A DNA stretch of 64,000 nt from Toxorhynchites rutilus septentrionalis. Taxonomy: Eukaryota > Arthropoda > Insecta > Diptera > Culicidae. Positions 45,690 through 58,000 of the stretch are shown here, piece by piece. The stretch is from assembly GCF_029784135.1 (NCBI RefSeq), contig NC_073745.1, positions 97,795,105-97,859,104 on the forward strand, written 5' to 3'. The position numbers and the translations under genes are program-made. The notes beneath the pieces are model-generated. The model was not told where the DNA came from. It saw nothing but the letters and a program-made list of their open reading frames with translations, and made no database searches. How positions within the stretch are numbered: the first letter of the stretch is position 1; the number at the start of each line of letters is the position of its first letter.

Positions 45690-46105
45690 AATTCATCTTG
45701 GATTTCGGTTCTGAGGATTCGGACGCTTTGCCTTAGAGCGCTGTTGTTTCGATGATTTGTTGTGGGGATCGAAGAGACAGACGATAGTTTCTCATGAAGC
45801 TAGAAGCCCGTAAATCTTTGAGAGTCATACCATAGAAAGCTTTGTCCAGTGTTCTGCAGTGGTCCGCCAGATCCTCAGACTGCTCACTCGTAAACACTTG
45901 TCTGAACCGCCTTAGGTGCTCGCTGGCACATCCCAGAGCTTCCTCAGAGCTGATTCAGAAATATCGAGGTCTGCCGCAATCCGACGCTTCGAGACTCCCT
46001 CCCGAAGCCTCTAACGGGCCATCTGAGCATTTTTGGAGTGCATTTCTTCAAATCAGTTTTCTCCTCGAGGGTCCCGTTAAAAATTTGGTTCAAAATATTT
46101 TGTAA
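45690..46105 (-). pseudogene. Pogo/Tigger-type transposase N-terminal relic
   Basis: Minus-strand blocks read RLREGVSKRRIAADLDISES, ALRK, GRFRQVFTSEQSEDLADHCR, TLDKAFYGMTLKDLRAS and NYRLSLRSP. This is the psq-type helix-turn-helix followed by the linker seen in pogo/Tigger transposases. Frameshifts break the HTH region and no catalytic domain follows. Confidence 0.7.
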
Positions 46106-47080
46106 CTTTTTTTGAGAGCAAAACGCTGTTGCGAACTTTTGCCCCACAAACAATTTTTGAACTAATCGAATTTAAAAAAAACAGCTCTTGAACTTTTTCA
46201 CAAAAACGAATACGCATTATCATCTACTATAGAATGAAGGTTTCCTTGACAGTGTAGTTTCGAACTTTTCAGTTATTTTAGGTAAGTAAATCGTCATCCC
46301 CAAAATTGAAAAAAATAGATCAAAACATCGCAAAACTATTTTCATCTCATAACTTTATGCCACATTCATAAAATGTATATTGTTTACATGTGTGAGCTGC
46401 TAGTGTAATAATGTATCAAACGAATACACTGTTGTCGAATTTTTATGCTCGTTTGCTTCAAAAAGGCCAGTGCGCACTTTTGCCCCTAGCAAAGGTGCAA
46501 AGGCAAAGGTGCCCGCATTACTCTAATCATTTGCACTCTTCTCTTTTTTCGCCTGCTTTGCCATGGCTCGGATGGTTGTGTTAATTTCAAGTGAAATATT
46601 CGCTAGCGATCACAGCTCGATGGGAAACATAAAACACAAAACGAGCAGAATAAGCGATCATTGTTGTTTCGGGCACAGAAAGATTTTGAGAATTTTCCTC
46701 AGAGGAGATGCAATACTTATACGCTAGCGACTTACTTACTATGCAATGGTGGAGTTTACTCCGCGAATAATCTCTTTTCGCCCCCTTCGTTGTTTCTATC
46801 CTAGCGGCTGCATAACTTGCCCGTTATTGACAGCTCTGTTCGGGAAAGCACACAAATGGAAAAATCGGAATGCTTCCAATTTTCATCAATTTAAACCATA
46901 TACAGACTTTGAGATTGCAATGTATAGCATATCAAGCAAATCTTAGAAAATATCCGATTCTATTAGTATGCAAATCGTTAAAATCCGTTCGCAGCAAAAT
47001 TAGTTATTAACGTTAACTTCATTTCATGAAAACGTGACCTGTTTTCTGATTTGGCACCCTTAATGTAAGACGTAATCCTA
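46106..47080. other. Unassigned stretch
   Basis: No recognisable gene. The phrase acttttgcccc occurs at 46134 and again at 46477, hinting at a decayed MITE between them. The palindromic motif gacgtaatcctacgtc is at 47071-47086. Confidence 0.4.
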
Positions 47081-47119
47081 CGTCAAAAAGGAGTATATTT
47101 TTAGGAGTCTTAGGCTACT

Positions 47120-48030
47120 TTAATCATCGATCGAGTTTCCACTTGCTGCAATTACGGCTTCCACACGATTCCAAAACTCACGGCAGGTCCTAATAATGTA
47201 GCCTGGATCCATTTCTCTACAGGTACTAGTCAATGTTTGTTTGAATAATCCAGCGGATAAAGATCGGGGTTGGATAGCGGCCACATATCCTTCGTTCAGA
47301 ACGGCAGATATTCCTGCAAACCACTTCTGAGTGCGGTTCGAGATGTGGCACGAAGCCTCATCATGTTGAAACGCAACATTTGGCTTCGTACCGTACTGCT
47401 CCTTGCTTCACGGAAGAACATACTTACTTAAAATCCCGATGTAGACCTCCGTGTTTACTTTGTCGCCTTCGCCTTCTGGAATGAACACCGGGTCCATTTT
47501 TTATTTTTTTTGCCATCGAAAGCCACCAATCCAAACACCTTAACGCTAGCAGGATGCTTGGCCAGATACCGCATCTTCTACAGGGAGAGGTGAACATGCT
47601 CTCGTTAGTGAACAAGATTACCGGTTTTTTTTCGCTTGAGAAAATTCAAGAATTTCTTACGTCGCTCGATTCGTAGCTTCCGGATGCGGTTGGTAATCAT
47701 GTGAGTTTTTTTTTGCGTGCCCTCGACTTCACCCCTCAATCTTCCTTTACGATCTTCCGTGCCTTAAAGTCGCTGATCCAGTGTTCCTTCAGTCATTTTC
47801 CTCATTGAATGGACTGGATTTGCCCGAACCTTCCTTTTGATGGTAGCGATAACCCTCGGAATCCGAGCTGACCTTGGACAACCTGTGGCCACCTTCGCCG
47901 ATAGCTGTTCTTTCTTTTGTCGGTCTAAGACCCTTTTAACGGTACACCGGGACACTCCCACTGTGATTGAAATATCTGTTTGCGACATTTGCGCTTGAGA
48001 TAAATCACGAATACGCTGCCACTTCAGCAT
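47120..48030 (-). pseudogene. DD37D (maT-like) transposase relic
   Basis: From ATG 48030 the HTH reads MLKWQRIRDLSQAQMSQTDI, VSRCTVKRVLDR, then VIATIKRKVRANPVHSMRKM. After frameshifts: LVHTNES-like FTNESMFTS (first D altered), KVFGLVAFDGKK, FQHDEASCHISNRTQKW (second catalytic D), then MWPLSNPDLYPLDYS (third D in another frame), and it ends REFWNRVEAVIAASGNSIDD. Spacing between the second and third aspartates corresponds to 37 when frameshifts are allowed for. Terminal repeats were not identified. Confidence 0.7.
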
Positions 48031-48339
48031 GGTACAACTGTCAAACTAAGAAAATCGGCTTATTTTACTCGCAATCTATTATGATATGAATTATTGCTTA
48101 CATGCATGCAAAAAAAACAAAGCATTGTATGCACAGGTGAAATGGAAACCTTATATGTGCGATGGTGCAAACATTATCACGCATGCGGTAGGAACAAGTA
48201 TCACATAGGAGTTGGACGTGGCTAAAACCATCGTCTGAGCAGTGCACAAACGTTCAATAGAACGCTTTCTGTTTCCTGGTAGATTCAATCAACGTGTTGA
48301 AGTGATACAGTGGACCGGGAATTGCGTCAGAATTTCATG

Positions 48340-48600
48340 AAGACTTTTAAAGTGAATCTAGGACTTTTGGACTTGAATATGACCAACAAACTCGCTGTAG
48401 GCTGCCGAAACCCGTATGACCAGGTCCTAACAAAATTCAACATTCCCTCCGAGGTCCCGCCAAGTATTGAAAAATTGCCATTACTGTAAGCGTTCCACCG
48501 CGATAACGGAGTAGACATCATTGAGAAAGAGATGAGCCCCCCAAACTGCCCGGGATTCAATTCAATGGAAATGTATTGGGGTTTCATCAGGACTACACGA
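48340..48600 (+). pseudogene. ITmD37E-type transposase C-terminal relic
   Basis: The plus strand gives a broken frame ending RDNGVDIIEKEMSPPNCPGF and MEMYWGFIRTTRK, matching the final block of DD37E transposases (PNCPQFRPIEKYW), with the catalytic glutamate region altered from RPIE to NSME. It is short and dead. Confidence 0.6.
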
Positions 48601-48767
48601 AAGAAAAAAAATATCTAAAAATGTTAATTGAATGGCCATTTACTGGAAAAGGCAGCTTGACCAGAAGTTCGTATTTTCGTTCGAGTGGATTCAAATCACA
48701 TTACCCATATTGTACCATATTCAAACTACAATAAATACAGAACATTTTCGTCTACTAACGATCTACT

Positions 48768-49190
48768 AACGTTTTCAAAAATCTTATGGTTTCCAACCAT
48801 TCTACCTAGATTTATTTCATAGTTTTTTGCTGGGATGATGTCGGGAGATTGTGGAGGAGTATCAATAACTTTTGAGCAATTGTAATGTGACCCTGTGCTT
48901 TAAATATGTGTCTTGTGCTTTGCGTCATTGTTTTGATAAAACTTGAATTCTGGAGGCTGGAGATCTCCAGAAATATGAAGCAAAGTGTTAATAAAATGGG
49001 ATTGAATGGAGGATTCAGGTTTTACCAAAACAATGGTCTAAAGCACAACGCACATAAACTATGCAAATGGTTACATTACAATTGCTCAAATGTTATTGTT
49101 ACTCCTCCACAATCTCTCGACATCGTCTCCGCAAAAAACTATGGGATAAATCAGGGTAGAAAAGTTAAAAACCATCAGATTTAAAATAAA
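48768..49190. repeat. Head-to-head pair of Tc1 transposase fragments (inverted repeat)
   Basis: The left arm (48768-48953, minus) and the right arm (49010-49190, plus) both encode the second-catalytic-D region. The minus arm gives FYQNNDAKHK and VIDTPPQSPDII, and the plus arm gives FYQNNGLKHNAHK and VIVTPPQSLDIV. They pair over about 170 bases around a spacer of about 56 bases. Both match the Tc1 relic at 36.7-37.4 kb. In the plus copy the catalytic D is replaced by G. Confidence 0.75.
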
Positions 49191-49484
49191 CGATTTTAAA
49201 ATCTACTTGATGAATTAATGGATGAATTTTCCTTCCGAATACACAAAAACACGTAAATAACGGCTAAAGATAGTAAAGTCAGTTACAATGAAAAAGAGTT
49301 ACCATCGAGAAATCGAGTTGAAATTTCAACCAGCGTACGAATATGAGTTTAAGTCAGTTTTCCGTTTAAAAACCATTTTTCTGAACACAGATAGCAAATC
49401 TTTTCACACTCATAAGACACTATGACTTCATCTAAACAGAATGTTCCGAAAGCTTATTATTGACTTTCAAAAGAAGAGAAAACA

Positions 49485-49770
49485 CATCTACATGGTTGGA
49501 TACGAACACGAGTTTGTATCACTGCATCTCGTGTGCCTTTTAGCCGAATCCGGCCAATTTTTTCTCCATGTTACACACCTTGAGCGTTTCCAGGAGCATC
49601 TTCAGAACAATTCCAGTTCCAGAGAGAACGACTGGAACAGCCCTTGGGACCACCTTTAACCCCACAGGTCCTAGAGTTCTCGGATGAGGGAGATGCAGGA
49701 GATATCAATGCACACACACTATTTGGTGCGGATTATGGTCCAGAGATGTATCAAAGTAGTTGGGAAATTA
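49485..49770. repeat. Unidentified dispersed repeat, copy 2
   Basis: The plus-strand translation gives GQFFLHVTHLERFQEHLQNN and SSRENDWNS, then in another frame LEFSDEGDAGDINAHTLFGA. The first part corresponds to copy 1 at 14885-15095 in opposite orientation. The repeat family was not recognised. Confidence 0.5.
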
Positions 49771-50168
49771 TTGAACTATTTAGAAAAAAATACATTTTAA
49801 ATACACTGTTGAAGACCTTACTCGAAAATTGATTTTAAGCTCAAAACTGTCATATTATTTTATTTTTAATAAAAAAAAATCGTTGGTGGCAATATAGTTG
49901 CCACTACCCGTTAAAGGGTTAAATTCGTTTATTTCTACAGGCTCAGTTACATAAGTTTATCATATACGAGGTCTGTTCAAAAAGTATCGCGACTTTCGAA
50001 TTTACGGGTTACGTATATTCGATCTAGAGTTTTTGTGGCATTATGTTGGTACTCATGTCTCTCACTTATGCTGACAAGTGCGGCTATTGTGTAATGTTCA
50101 GTTAATTTCTGACAACTACTTTTCATACACGTGTTTTGGTTCATCTTCGATTTTTGCCTATTGCAAAA

Positions 50169-50350
50169 ATGGATCAAAGAATCTGTATCAAATTTTGTGT
50201 GAAAAACAAAATAAAGAGCGTGAACACATCCCGAATGTTGATTGTGACATCTGGTGAGCCTACCTTGGAGCGAAACAACGTTTATCGGAGTTCGAAAAAA
50301 TGTTCTCGGAGGGTCGGAAGCCCGAGCACGTCAACAACTGAAATCGAATA
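50169..50350 (+). pseudogene. Mariner transposase N-terminal fragment
   Basis: From the ATG the protein reads MDQRICIKFCVKNKIKSVNT, then FRMLIV-like and GEPTLERNNVYRSSKK, and RVGSPSTSTTEI. This is the HTH and linker of mariner transposases whose ends start CGAGGTCTGTTC; the linker RPSTSTTDE is typical. No catalytic residues remain. The frame is broken by the MITE inserted at 50356. Confidence 0.7.
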
Positions 50351-50355
50351 CACAG

Positions 50356-50568
50356 CCCTATTCTGTATTCCGACGGATTTCCATTTCGTTCGAAACCGTT
50401 ATTTCGTTCGAGTTATAATTTCGCATTCCTTATTTCGAACGTTTTGCCCATTTAATGTTCGAAGAGAACCATATCGAACGGAACGCAAAAACAACTCTAA
50501 CGGAATACAGAATGGAATTTTTTGAAGTCATTAGAAATATTTCGAATCGATCGAAATACAGAATAGGG
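50356..50568. mobile_element. Small MITE with CCCTATTCTGTATT ends
   Basis: The left end CCCTATTCTGTATTCCGA and the right end, reversed CCCTATTCTGTATTTCGA, form inverted repeats of about 18 bp around 213 bases of non-coding sequence rich in 'ttcgaa'-type words. The target-site duplication is unclear. It is inserted within the mariner fragment. Confidence 0.7.
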
Positions 50569-51235
50569 GTGACAGTAAACATTCACTAATTGGGCGAAAA
50601 GGGAAGACCAGTTATCAACATTTGCGTTTTAACTGGTCCGGCAAATTAAATCGAGGGAAACTTCAATGAATTGTTTGATTCGCGTTGATCATGAAATTGA
50701 ATAAACAAAAGGATTCCAATGAATGTTTCGCATTGATTGCGACAACAGGTATGAAATATAATTTGAGGTAATTATTTTTCTGTAATTTAATCAATGTTTT
50801 TGTCATGCGAAAATAATGTTAATTTTCATAACATTTCATAACAGTTTACGAAATTCTGCTTTTCAACTGGACCAGTTAACGTCCGCCCAGTTAAACCAGG
50901 ACCAGTTAGCGAACGACTACGTTACTACGGGTACCGTGTAAAAAACCGGGGGAAAATTACATCTCTATCAGCTCATATTCCTTCTTCATGCTCCCTCAGC
51001 ATATAACGGTAATCAGTGTTTGTGACGGAACTTAGCGCTTATGACGGAAATTAGTGCCGCACTCCATCACGATGCTTACGTAGATTTTAGGTGACCTGGT
51101 TTTGTTTACGCGAATTTTCAATTAACGCGGTTTTTCGAGTTAGCGCGTTTTTTTAAGCGGATTTTTGTTCGCGGTTTTTTTACGAGGTACGTATCCCCCG
51201 CGTAAAAAACCTAGGTGTATACGTAACCCACGTAA
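50569..51235. repeat. Further repeat insertions in the mariner
   Basis: At about 50608-50645 and 50865-50905 ccagtta-type words occur in opposite orientation, suggesting a second MITE. Farther on, cgcgtaaaaaacc-like words at about 50938 and 51195 suggest another. No coding frames. The boundaries are too decayed to fix. Confidence 0.4.
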
Positions 51236-51270
51236 ATTCGAAAGTTGGGATTCTTTTCAAACAGACCTCG

Positions 51271-52140
51271 TATGCAGCCAAATATCGTGTTCTCGTATGT
51301 TATCGACTCGGGTATCAAATAAGAGCTGAAAAAAATGTGGCTTCCACAACAAACCGTGAAACTTTGCTGTTCACGTCATTCGCCGCGCGGAATAAAGGAG
51401 AACACTTGACATAGGTAAAATATGATACGAAGAGAACGAACAAAACTAATTCATCCAAAATACGAACAGCCAAAAGAGAACCGGGATAGAATTGATGTGA
51501 ACAAAACAAATAACAAAACCGTGTGAACATGTTTTTTTTAATAATCTGATTTGAGATTTTATTTTGCGATCTTTCTGTTGTTTTTTTCAGTTTGTTTCCA
51601 TCTGATGTCCTATTTGCGATTGCGGAGTTCCGACCACATAGTCTAGTGGTGGTCGAGGCTAACACAAAACTGGCAACGCTGACTGTGCGACATTCGGATG
51701 GATTCCAATGGTTTTGTAGTCCAATTTCAGCGAACGCTTTTTTTCGATTTAGTTCATTTCTTTTTTGTGTAACAATCATTAAATATTTTGTTGTCCTTTC
51801 AATCATCATTTCAGATTAGAGGTTGGAATATTTTAATGTTTTAAAAGTTAATAAATAAGCGATAAAAACGATTTGAACGATTCGATCCTCATCTTCCCGA
51901 GTGCGGGAAGAGTGAACACAGTGAGTTAATGAAATGGGATCTGAAATGGAATGAACAGAGGTGGACTTATGTGGGGAAGAGATGGATACGAATTGGATGA
52001 AAACAAATACAGAAGGTAGACTGTAGCAGATCCAACTTGCTTTTCTCACGTGAAGATTCCTCGATTGAAGTGAAAATGTAAGGAAGGTGAACAAGGTTAA
52101 ATTAAATTAAACAAAGGAGAATTTGATTTTAGTTTTCTGT
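51271..52140. other. Region downstream of the beta-tubulin gene
   Basis: No recognised gene. The 164-codon minus frame at 51315-51809 has an FVLFVSYFTY-type hydrophobic stretch but no domain I recognise. It may be chance or part of an extended 3' untranslated region. A TTTATT at 51557 could act as an alternative polyadenylation signal for the minus-strand gene. Confidence 0.35.
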
Positions 52141-52159
52141 TTTTTGAAATAACTTCACT

Positions 52160-52165
52160 TTTATT
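52160..52165 (-). promoter_or_regulatory. Candidate polyadenylation signal of beta-tubulin
   Basis: The plus strand reads TTTATT, that is AATAAA on the coding strand, about 410 bases after the tubulin stop codon. The intervening sequence (52166-52574) is non-coding and CT/GA-rich, with GAGAGAAGAGAG repeats at 52465-52490. This would give a 3' untranslated region of ordinary length. Other AATAAA-like words occur farther away. Confidence 0.45.
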
Positions 52166-52574
52166 CTTTCTTTTGCAGAGCTGGCAGTGGTTACTAATTT
52201 GCGACTCTTATCTTTGCTGTTTTAAGATTTTTAGTTTTTTGCATGCTGCGCGTTGGCTTAGTTGTTATACTAATTTCTTTTCTCGTGTCTCTGACACGTT
52301 GATCTAATTTGTTGTTGTTGGTTGGATCTCTCTGATTGTGACACTTTTCGTTTTTCTTTTCGAAAAAAGAATGTTGCATTCTCTCTGATTTTTTTCTTTC
52401 TTTCTTAAAAATGGGATTAGTAGAAGAAAAGTGGCGCAGAGTATTTGGGAAAATGTTTGGAATGAGAGAGAGAAGAGAGAGAAGAGAGAGCTGCATTTCA
52501 GCTTGTTTGTTTGGGGAGGAGAGGTTGGCATGGAAAGGGCAAGGGGGTTTCGAATGTGCGAGAGCTCAATTAGT

Positions 52575-53936
<1,362 letters not shown>

Positions 53937-55879
53937 TTAGGGATGGAGTCTTTGTGGAGTGAAATTAATTCGACCCTCGGTATACGACGCTAATTTTCGA
54001 AGGAAAACCCACAAACATGCGGATGACTCATCGTCCTTTCCACAGCCGTTTGATACATCCGCTCAGCAGTTTATTACACTTCTTTAACCCTCACCCGAAT
54101 ATAAAGTAGAAACCACCAGACTGTGAATGAGTAAACAAGGACACTCTCAATATCCAGAATATACTGCCACTACGAGACGTGGGGAGAGTGACGGGTATGA
54201 GTCATGAATATTTCGTGTTCCTCGTGTCCCTTGGTTTTTTTTTTCTTTCCTCTGTTTAATCGATAAAGCCCGCAATGTATCCCCCTCTATTTTATTCATT
54301 TCAGGATACGAAGAGAGAGTTCAGGTAGTGCATGCGCACGCGCCATATTGTCATCGACACAATCAGGAAAAGGAAAAACATCTTACCATGTGCCGGGAAA
54401 ATAGTCCAATGAATCGTGTAGGGGACCCCATTCTTTGGATGAATGATTCATCGAAGGCTTTCCACACCTCTTGTTACTTTCGATGCCAGCAGCGGGAGTG
54501 GGGTCAATGAAATTTTATTGTACCTCGAATTGTTTGTAACATTTTTTTACCATGGTTTCAATTTGTGACAAATAATGTTTGGAGAGGTCGATAGAGCGCC
54601 CCTTTTTCATGGAGAAATTTTCTGATTTGGGAAACATGTTCCCCTTATCTTTTTTGATACAAATGCGGCAACAAACTCGTTTCGGGGAGACCCACTCTAT
54701 CGATCAAATCAATGTACCACAGAGCAGGACAGGTGAGTGTGGGCCGTACAAAATCCGCTCCGTTCAAGCCATATGGCTTTTGAGGGCAGCAGCCTCTGTA
54801 CACAGTAATTCGATCATGACGCCGTTTTATACACAACGCGCATGCCAGCAGACCGAAGAAATAGCAAACACTCGCGCTCCCATGACCATAAATGGAGGGA
54901 ATGAGAAGAATTTGCATCGAACATGTTCCCCACCGCACACATTCCACCGAAGCCGCCCCCCACCATCATCAACGGTGGAAATGATGTCATCTTGCGCTCC
55001 ACGTACACGCAGTGGTATGCCACGACAGTGCGCGTGGAAGATTTTTTTTCTGTTCAACGCGACTGTGAGATGTTGTTTTGAGGAGCCGTTAAATGTTGGA
55101 GGCAGCCCGCCACGCTATTTGTCGCTCTGCGGACACGGATTAAAAGGTGTATAATGAAGTGACACACACGCAAATCCCACCGAGATCCGGTCGGGCGACT
55201 CACGTTTATCGTCGACCCAACTTCTTAATTGCTGACATAATACACAGCGCCGCCGTGTTCTGTATGTGGATTTGATTCAGAACTGACGTGTGGAGACAAC
55301 ACCACACACCGTTGTTCACTCGCATGGCTAGAAAATGGCCGATGGAATGACCTCAATGCATTTGCGTTCGCGGCGCACACGGTGATGATTCCATCGGTCA
55401 TCGGTCAGGGAGCTGACCACCACTCAAACAAAACGAGATAACTGATAGATAATGATCTACCGCCTGTTGTACGTAATGATGTCATAGTGGGCCAGAAATA
55501 GAGCGTTTCATTGAAGCTAAGTGACACACACGCAACAAAACACCGGCGTATCCAGAAAGTATGACACTTTTATCTGCGATCTACAAAAAACATAAACAAC
55601 TGCCGCGATAAGGATTAAAAAACAGTTCAAATGTTTGGATTCAATAAAATGCAAGCTCAAAGGGTAGTGCGATATTGTAAAAAAAAAAACTTTGAAATTT
55701 CTACCTAATATCCGCAAGCTGATAGCAAATCTAATGCCATTTTATGGTGGTTATATTTCGGTGCTCAAGTATGTGGTAAGTGTCCAAATATTGTTTCTAT
55801 TTGTAAAATGTAATACGAACAATAAAAAAAGCAGAATCATTTCCCTGAAAGTGTACATTCTGTCAAAAAAAACCAAGAA

Positions 55880-56143
55880 TTGACCATTTGAAAAGTTCAC
55901 CACAAGGAATTGCACGTTGGGACTCGGACATTGTCCCGCAGATGGACAGCTTCGCGCCCGAAACCGGTCGACATAAGGTAAATTTTAATTCGTTTAATTG
56001 AGTAAGAATTAAGTGTTATGTCTTGTCTCGCGTCGCGTCTTATAATTGAAATCTGTTATTATTATTTTATTTTTGTTTGCGAAAGTGTATCTTCTTTTCG
56101 GAAGAGATTTTCTCAAAAAGCTATACAATAAAGTTCAATAAAC
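55880..56143 (+). repeat. Probable retroelement-derived segment
   Basis: A GC-rich block translating WDSDIVPQMDSFAPETGRHK is followed by gtaaat. An AT-rich stretch then ends in caataaagttcaataaa. It looks like part of a dispersed element, possibly an LTR end, because the polyadenylation-like tail adjoins the SINE insertion site. I do not recognise the family and cannot exclude a small exon on the plus strand. Confidence 0.3.
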
Positions 56144-57987
56144 GGGGGTCTCCGTAGCCACATTGGTTGCGCGTTCGCTTAGTAAGCGATCGATCGTTCA
56201 AAACTCGGGGCCCTCATTGACCATCTTTGTGTTGTTACAGAATAACTACGTCCACGCGACAATCATCAGCGATGGAGATCGATCCACGGTCAAAATAAGA
56301 TAGATTCATCCATACAACTGCTCTGCTCTGCATGACACATCGGGCTGCTGTTCTATAAATAACTCAACAATGATCAATCAACTGTCTCCGCTGTCCGGTC
56401 TAACTGGATAATGGAAGAACAGAACGAAAACTCTTAGGGTGGGTTTAGACTAGTGATCAGAGCTTGGAAATATTGAGCTTGTTAAGCAACATTGAAAATA
56501 TATTTTTATCAGTGTAACGCGTTTATTTTGCTTGTCGATGCTACTGTCATTCTTTCGACGGCAAACAAATTTACAACTGTGTTCATTCATATTCATTCTG
56601 TGCTCTCTGAGCTTTCCTTAAAGCTCGAGTCATGAGAATTCATTCAGATATATTCATTGCCATTGAATTGTCAGGAATGTTGTGACTGTTCATTTTCAAT
56701 ATTCCGATATGTGTGTGATTTTCTCATTGAGTCAGTGCCTTGCTGTTTTTGAAGTTACTCCGAAAGGGCAACGCAAATCGGTGGCGCAAGCGGAAATGCC
56801 AACAAAAGAGCAAGATCTGCATGCACACTCACAGTTAAGAATTGCTTAGGCTTGGACGGCGAGGGGGCATTCTGCAGAATCGATCCAAGCAGCGAATGCA
56901 AATTGTGTCAGCCAAAGCTGGATATTGGCAATTCCGTCCGCTAATCCTATAGCATAGTTTGATCCGTTTGCAAAAGGAAGCTCGAAATATTCCCATTGCG
57001 GTCGTGTCTTGGACACCACCATTTTATGTTCGTGTGTTCAGAATTAAAAAAAAATTAATGTTTGAAATTTGAGTCAAGACGGTATTTTTTACATCGGAAT
57101 TATTCTTTTGAAGCATTTCTGACAAATGGATTTGGAACTGCATATTCACTATGTAAAATGAAAGCAATTTAACTGAGACGGAAACCTTGCATTCTTGAAC
57201 AATTTAATTTATTGTCACTATTATGAGCATTCAGTACTCAACGAATTTCTCCGTTTCGTCAGTGTCCGAGAACGATGCTGATAGTGAATGAACTGGTATG
57301 TTAATGTCAATGAATGACAAAACTAGGGATATTTTGTTTTGCTCACATTCCGTGAACGCAGAACAGAACGAAAAACAGAATGAAAGAAAAACTGGATGAA
57401 TCAACTGTGAGTGGCTTGCTGTGATTGTGAGGTTTGGCGTTGGTTCATTTTCGGTATCCCGAATGCAATGGTATAATGATCGAATGTGGCCGGAAATTCA
57501 GCTGAAAAGATTGATGTGATACAGATATTTCCAAGCACTGCTAGTGATATATTCATGTGAAGAAATATGATGAGATTTATAGAAATCGCATCAACCGTTT
57601 ACACTAGCGTGAACTTCTATAATGAATATATTCATATTTTCGGTGAATTTATTCACCTAAAGTAGAACTGCATCCAACTTTAGTGATTTCTCACTAGAGA
57701 AATTCACAAGCGTTTACATATGCTGAATTTATTCAAGTTATATATACCTCGAATAAGTGTATCATATTTATTCTCACCCGTTGACACCTATTTTCACGTG
57801 AATAAATCCATCTATAGTTATAGATCTCCCTAATGTAAACCCGCCATTACGCCTATATGGCAACTGTGTAATGTGCTAATTATAGATATATAGATATGAT
57901 AAACATGCGACATGTATACGATTGATATTCGGCTCTGTTACAGCTAAAAATGCTAATGAGCATAAATTAAACAAAAGGGATAAAAAA
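56144..57987 (+). mobile_element. tRNA-derived SINE copy 2, with target-site duplication
   Basis: The head gggggtctccgtagccacat contains a box A-like motif and a box B-like gttcaaaactc, and the body matches copy 1. The 13-base direct repeat aaagttcaataaa occurs immediately before the head (56130-56142) and right after the A-tail (57988-58000), showing retrotransposition. A 1.4 kb TA-flanked element (56437-57847) interrupts it, so the SINE itself is only about 430 bases. Confidence 0.85.
56437..57847. mobile_element. 1.4 kb TA-flanked element inserted in the SINE
   Basis: The SINE sequence ctcttacgcc is split as ctcTTA and TAcgcc, giving a TA duplication. Ends are imperfect inverted repeats: GGGTGGGTTTAGACTAG on the left and, reversed, ATGGCGGGTTTACATTAG on the right. 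No transposase is recognisable. The right half is full of 'attcac' and 'gaatttattca' subrepeats in both orientations. A GC-richer core at 56755-56990 (agggcaacgcaaatcggtgg) could be captured sequence. This is a non-autonomous DNA transposon of unknown family. Confidence 0.7.
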
Positions 57988-58000
57988 AAAGTTCAATAAA

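Larger units (their letters stand above)
49967..51270 (+). mobile_element. Mariner-type element with nested MITEs
   Basis: Inverted ends begin CGAGGTCTGTTCAAAAAGTA on the left and, reversed, CGAGGTCTGTTTGAAAAGAA on the right, with TA on both sides. A transposase N-terminus remains at 50169-50350. The rest has been replaced by at least one inserted MITE (50356-50568) and by further repeat sequence up to 51235. Confidence 0.75.

Noticed and set aside
54579..55154. 191-codon plus-strand open frame in the presumed tubulin intron
   Set aside because: It has no recognisable domain, overlaps several equally open minus frames in a GC-richer stretch, and has no splice or promoter evidence.
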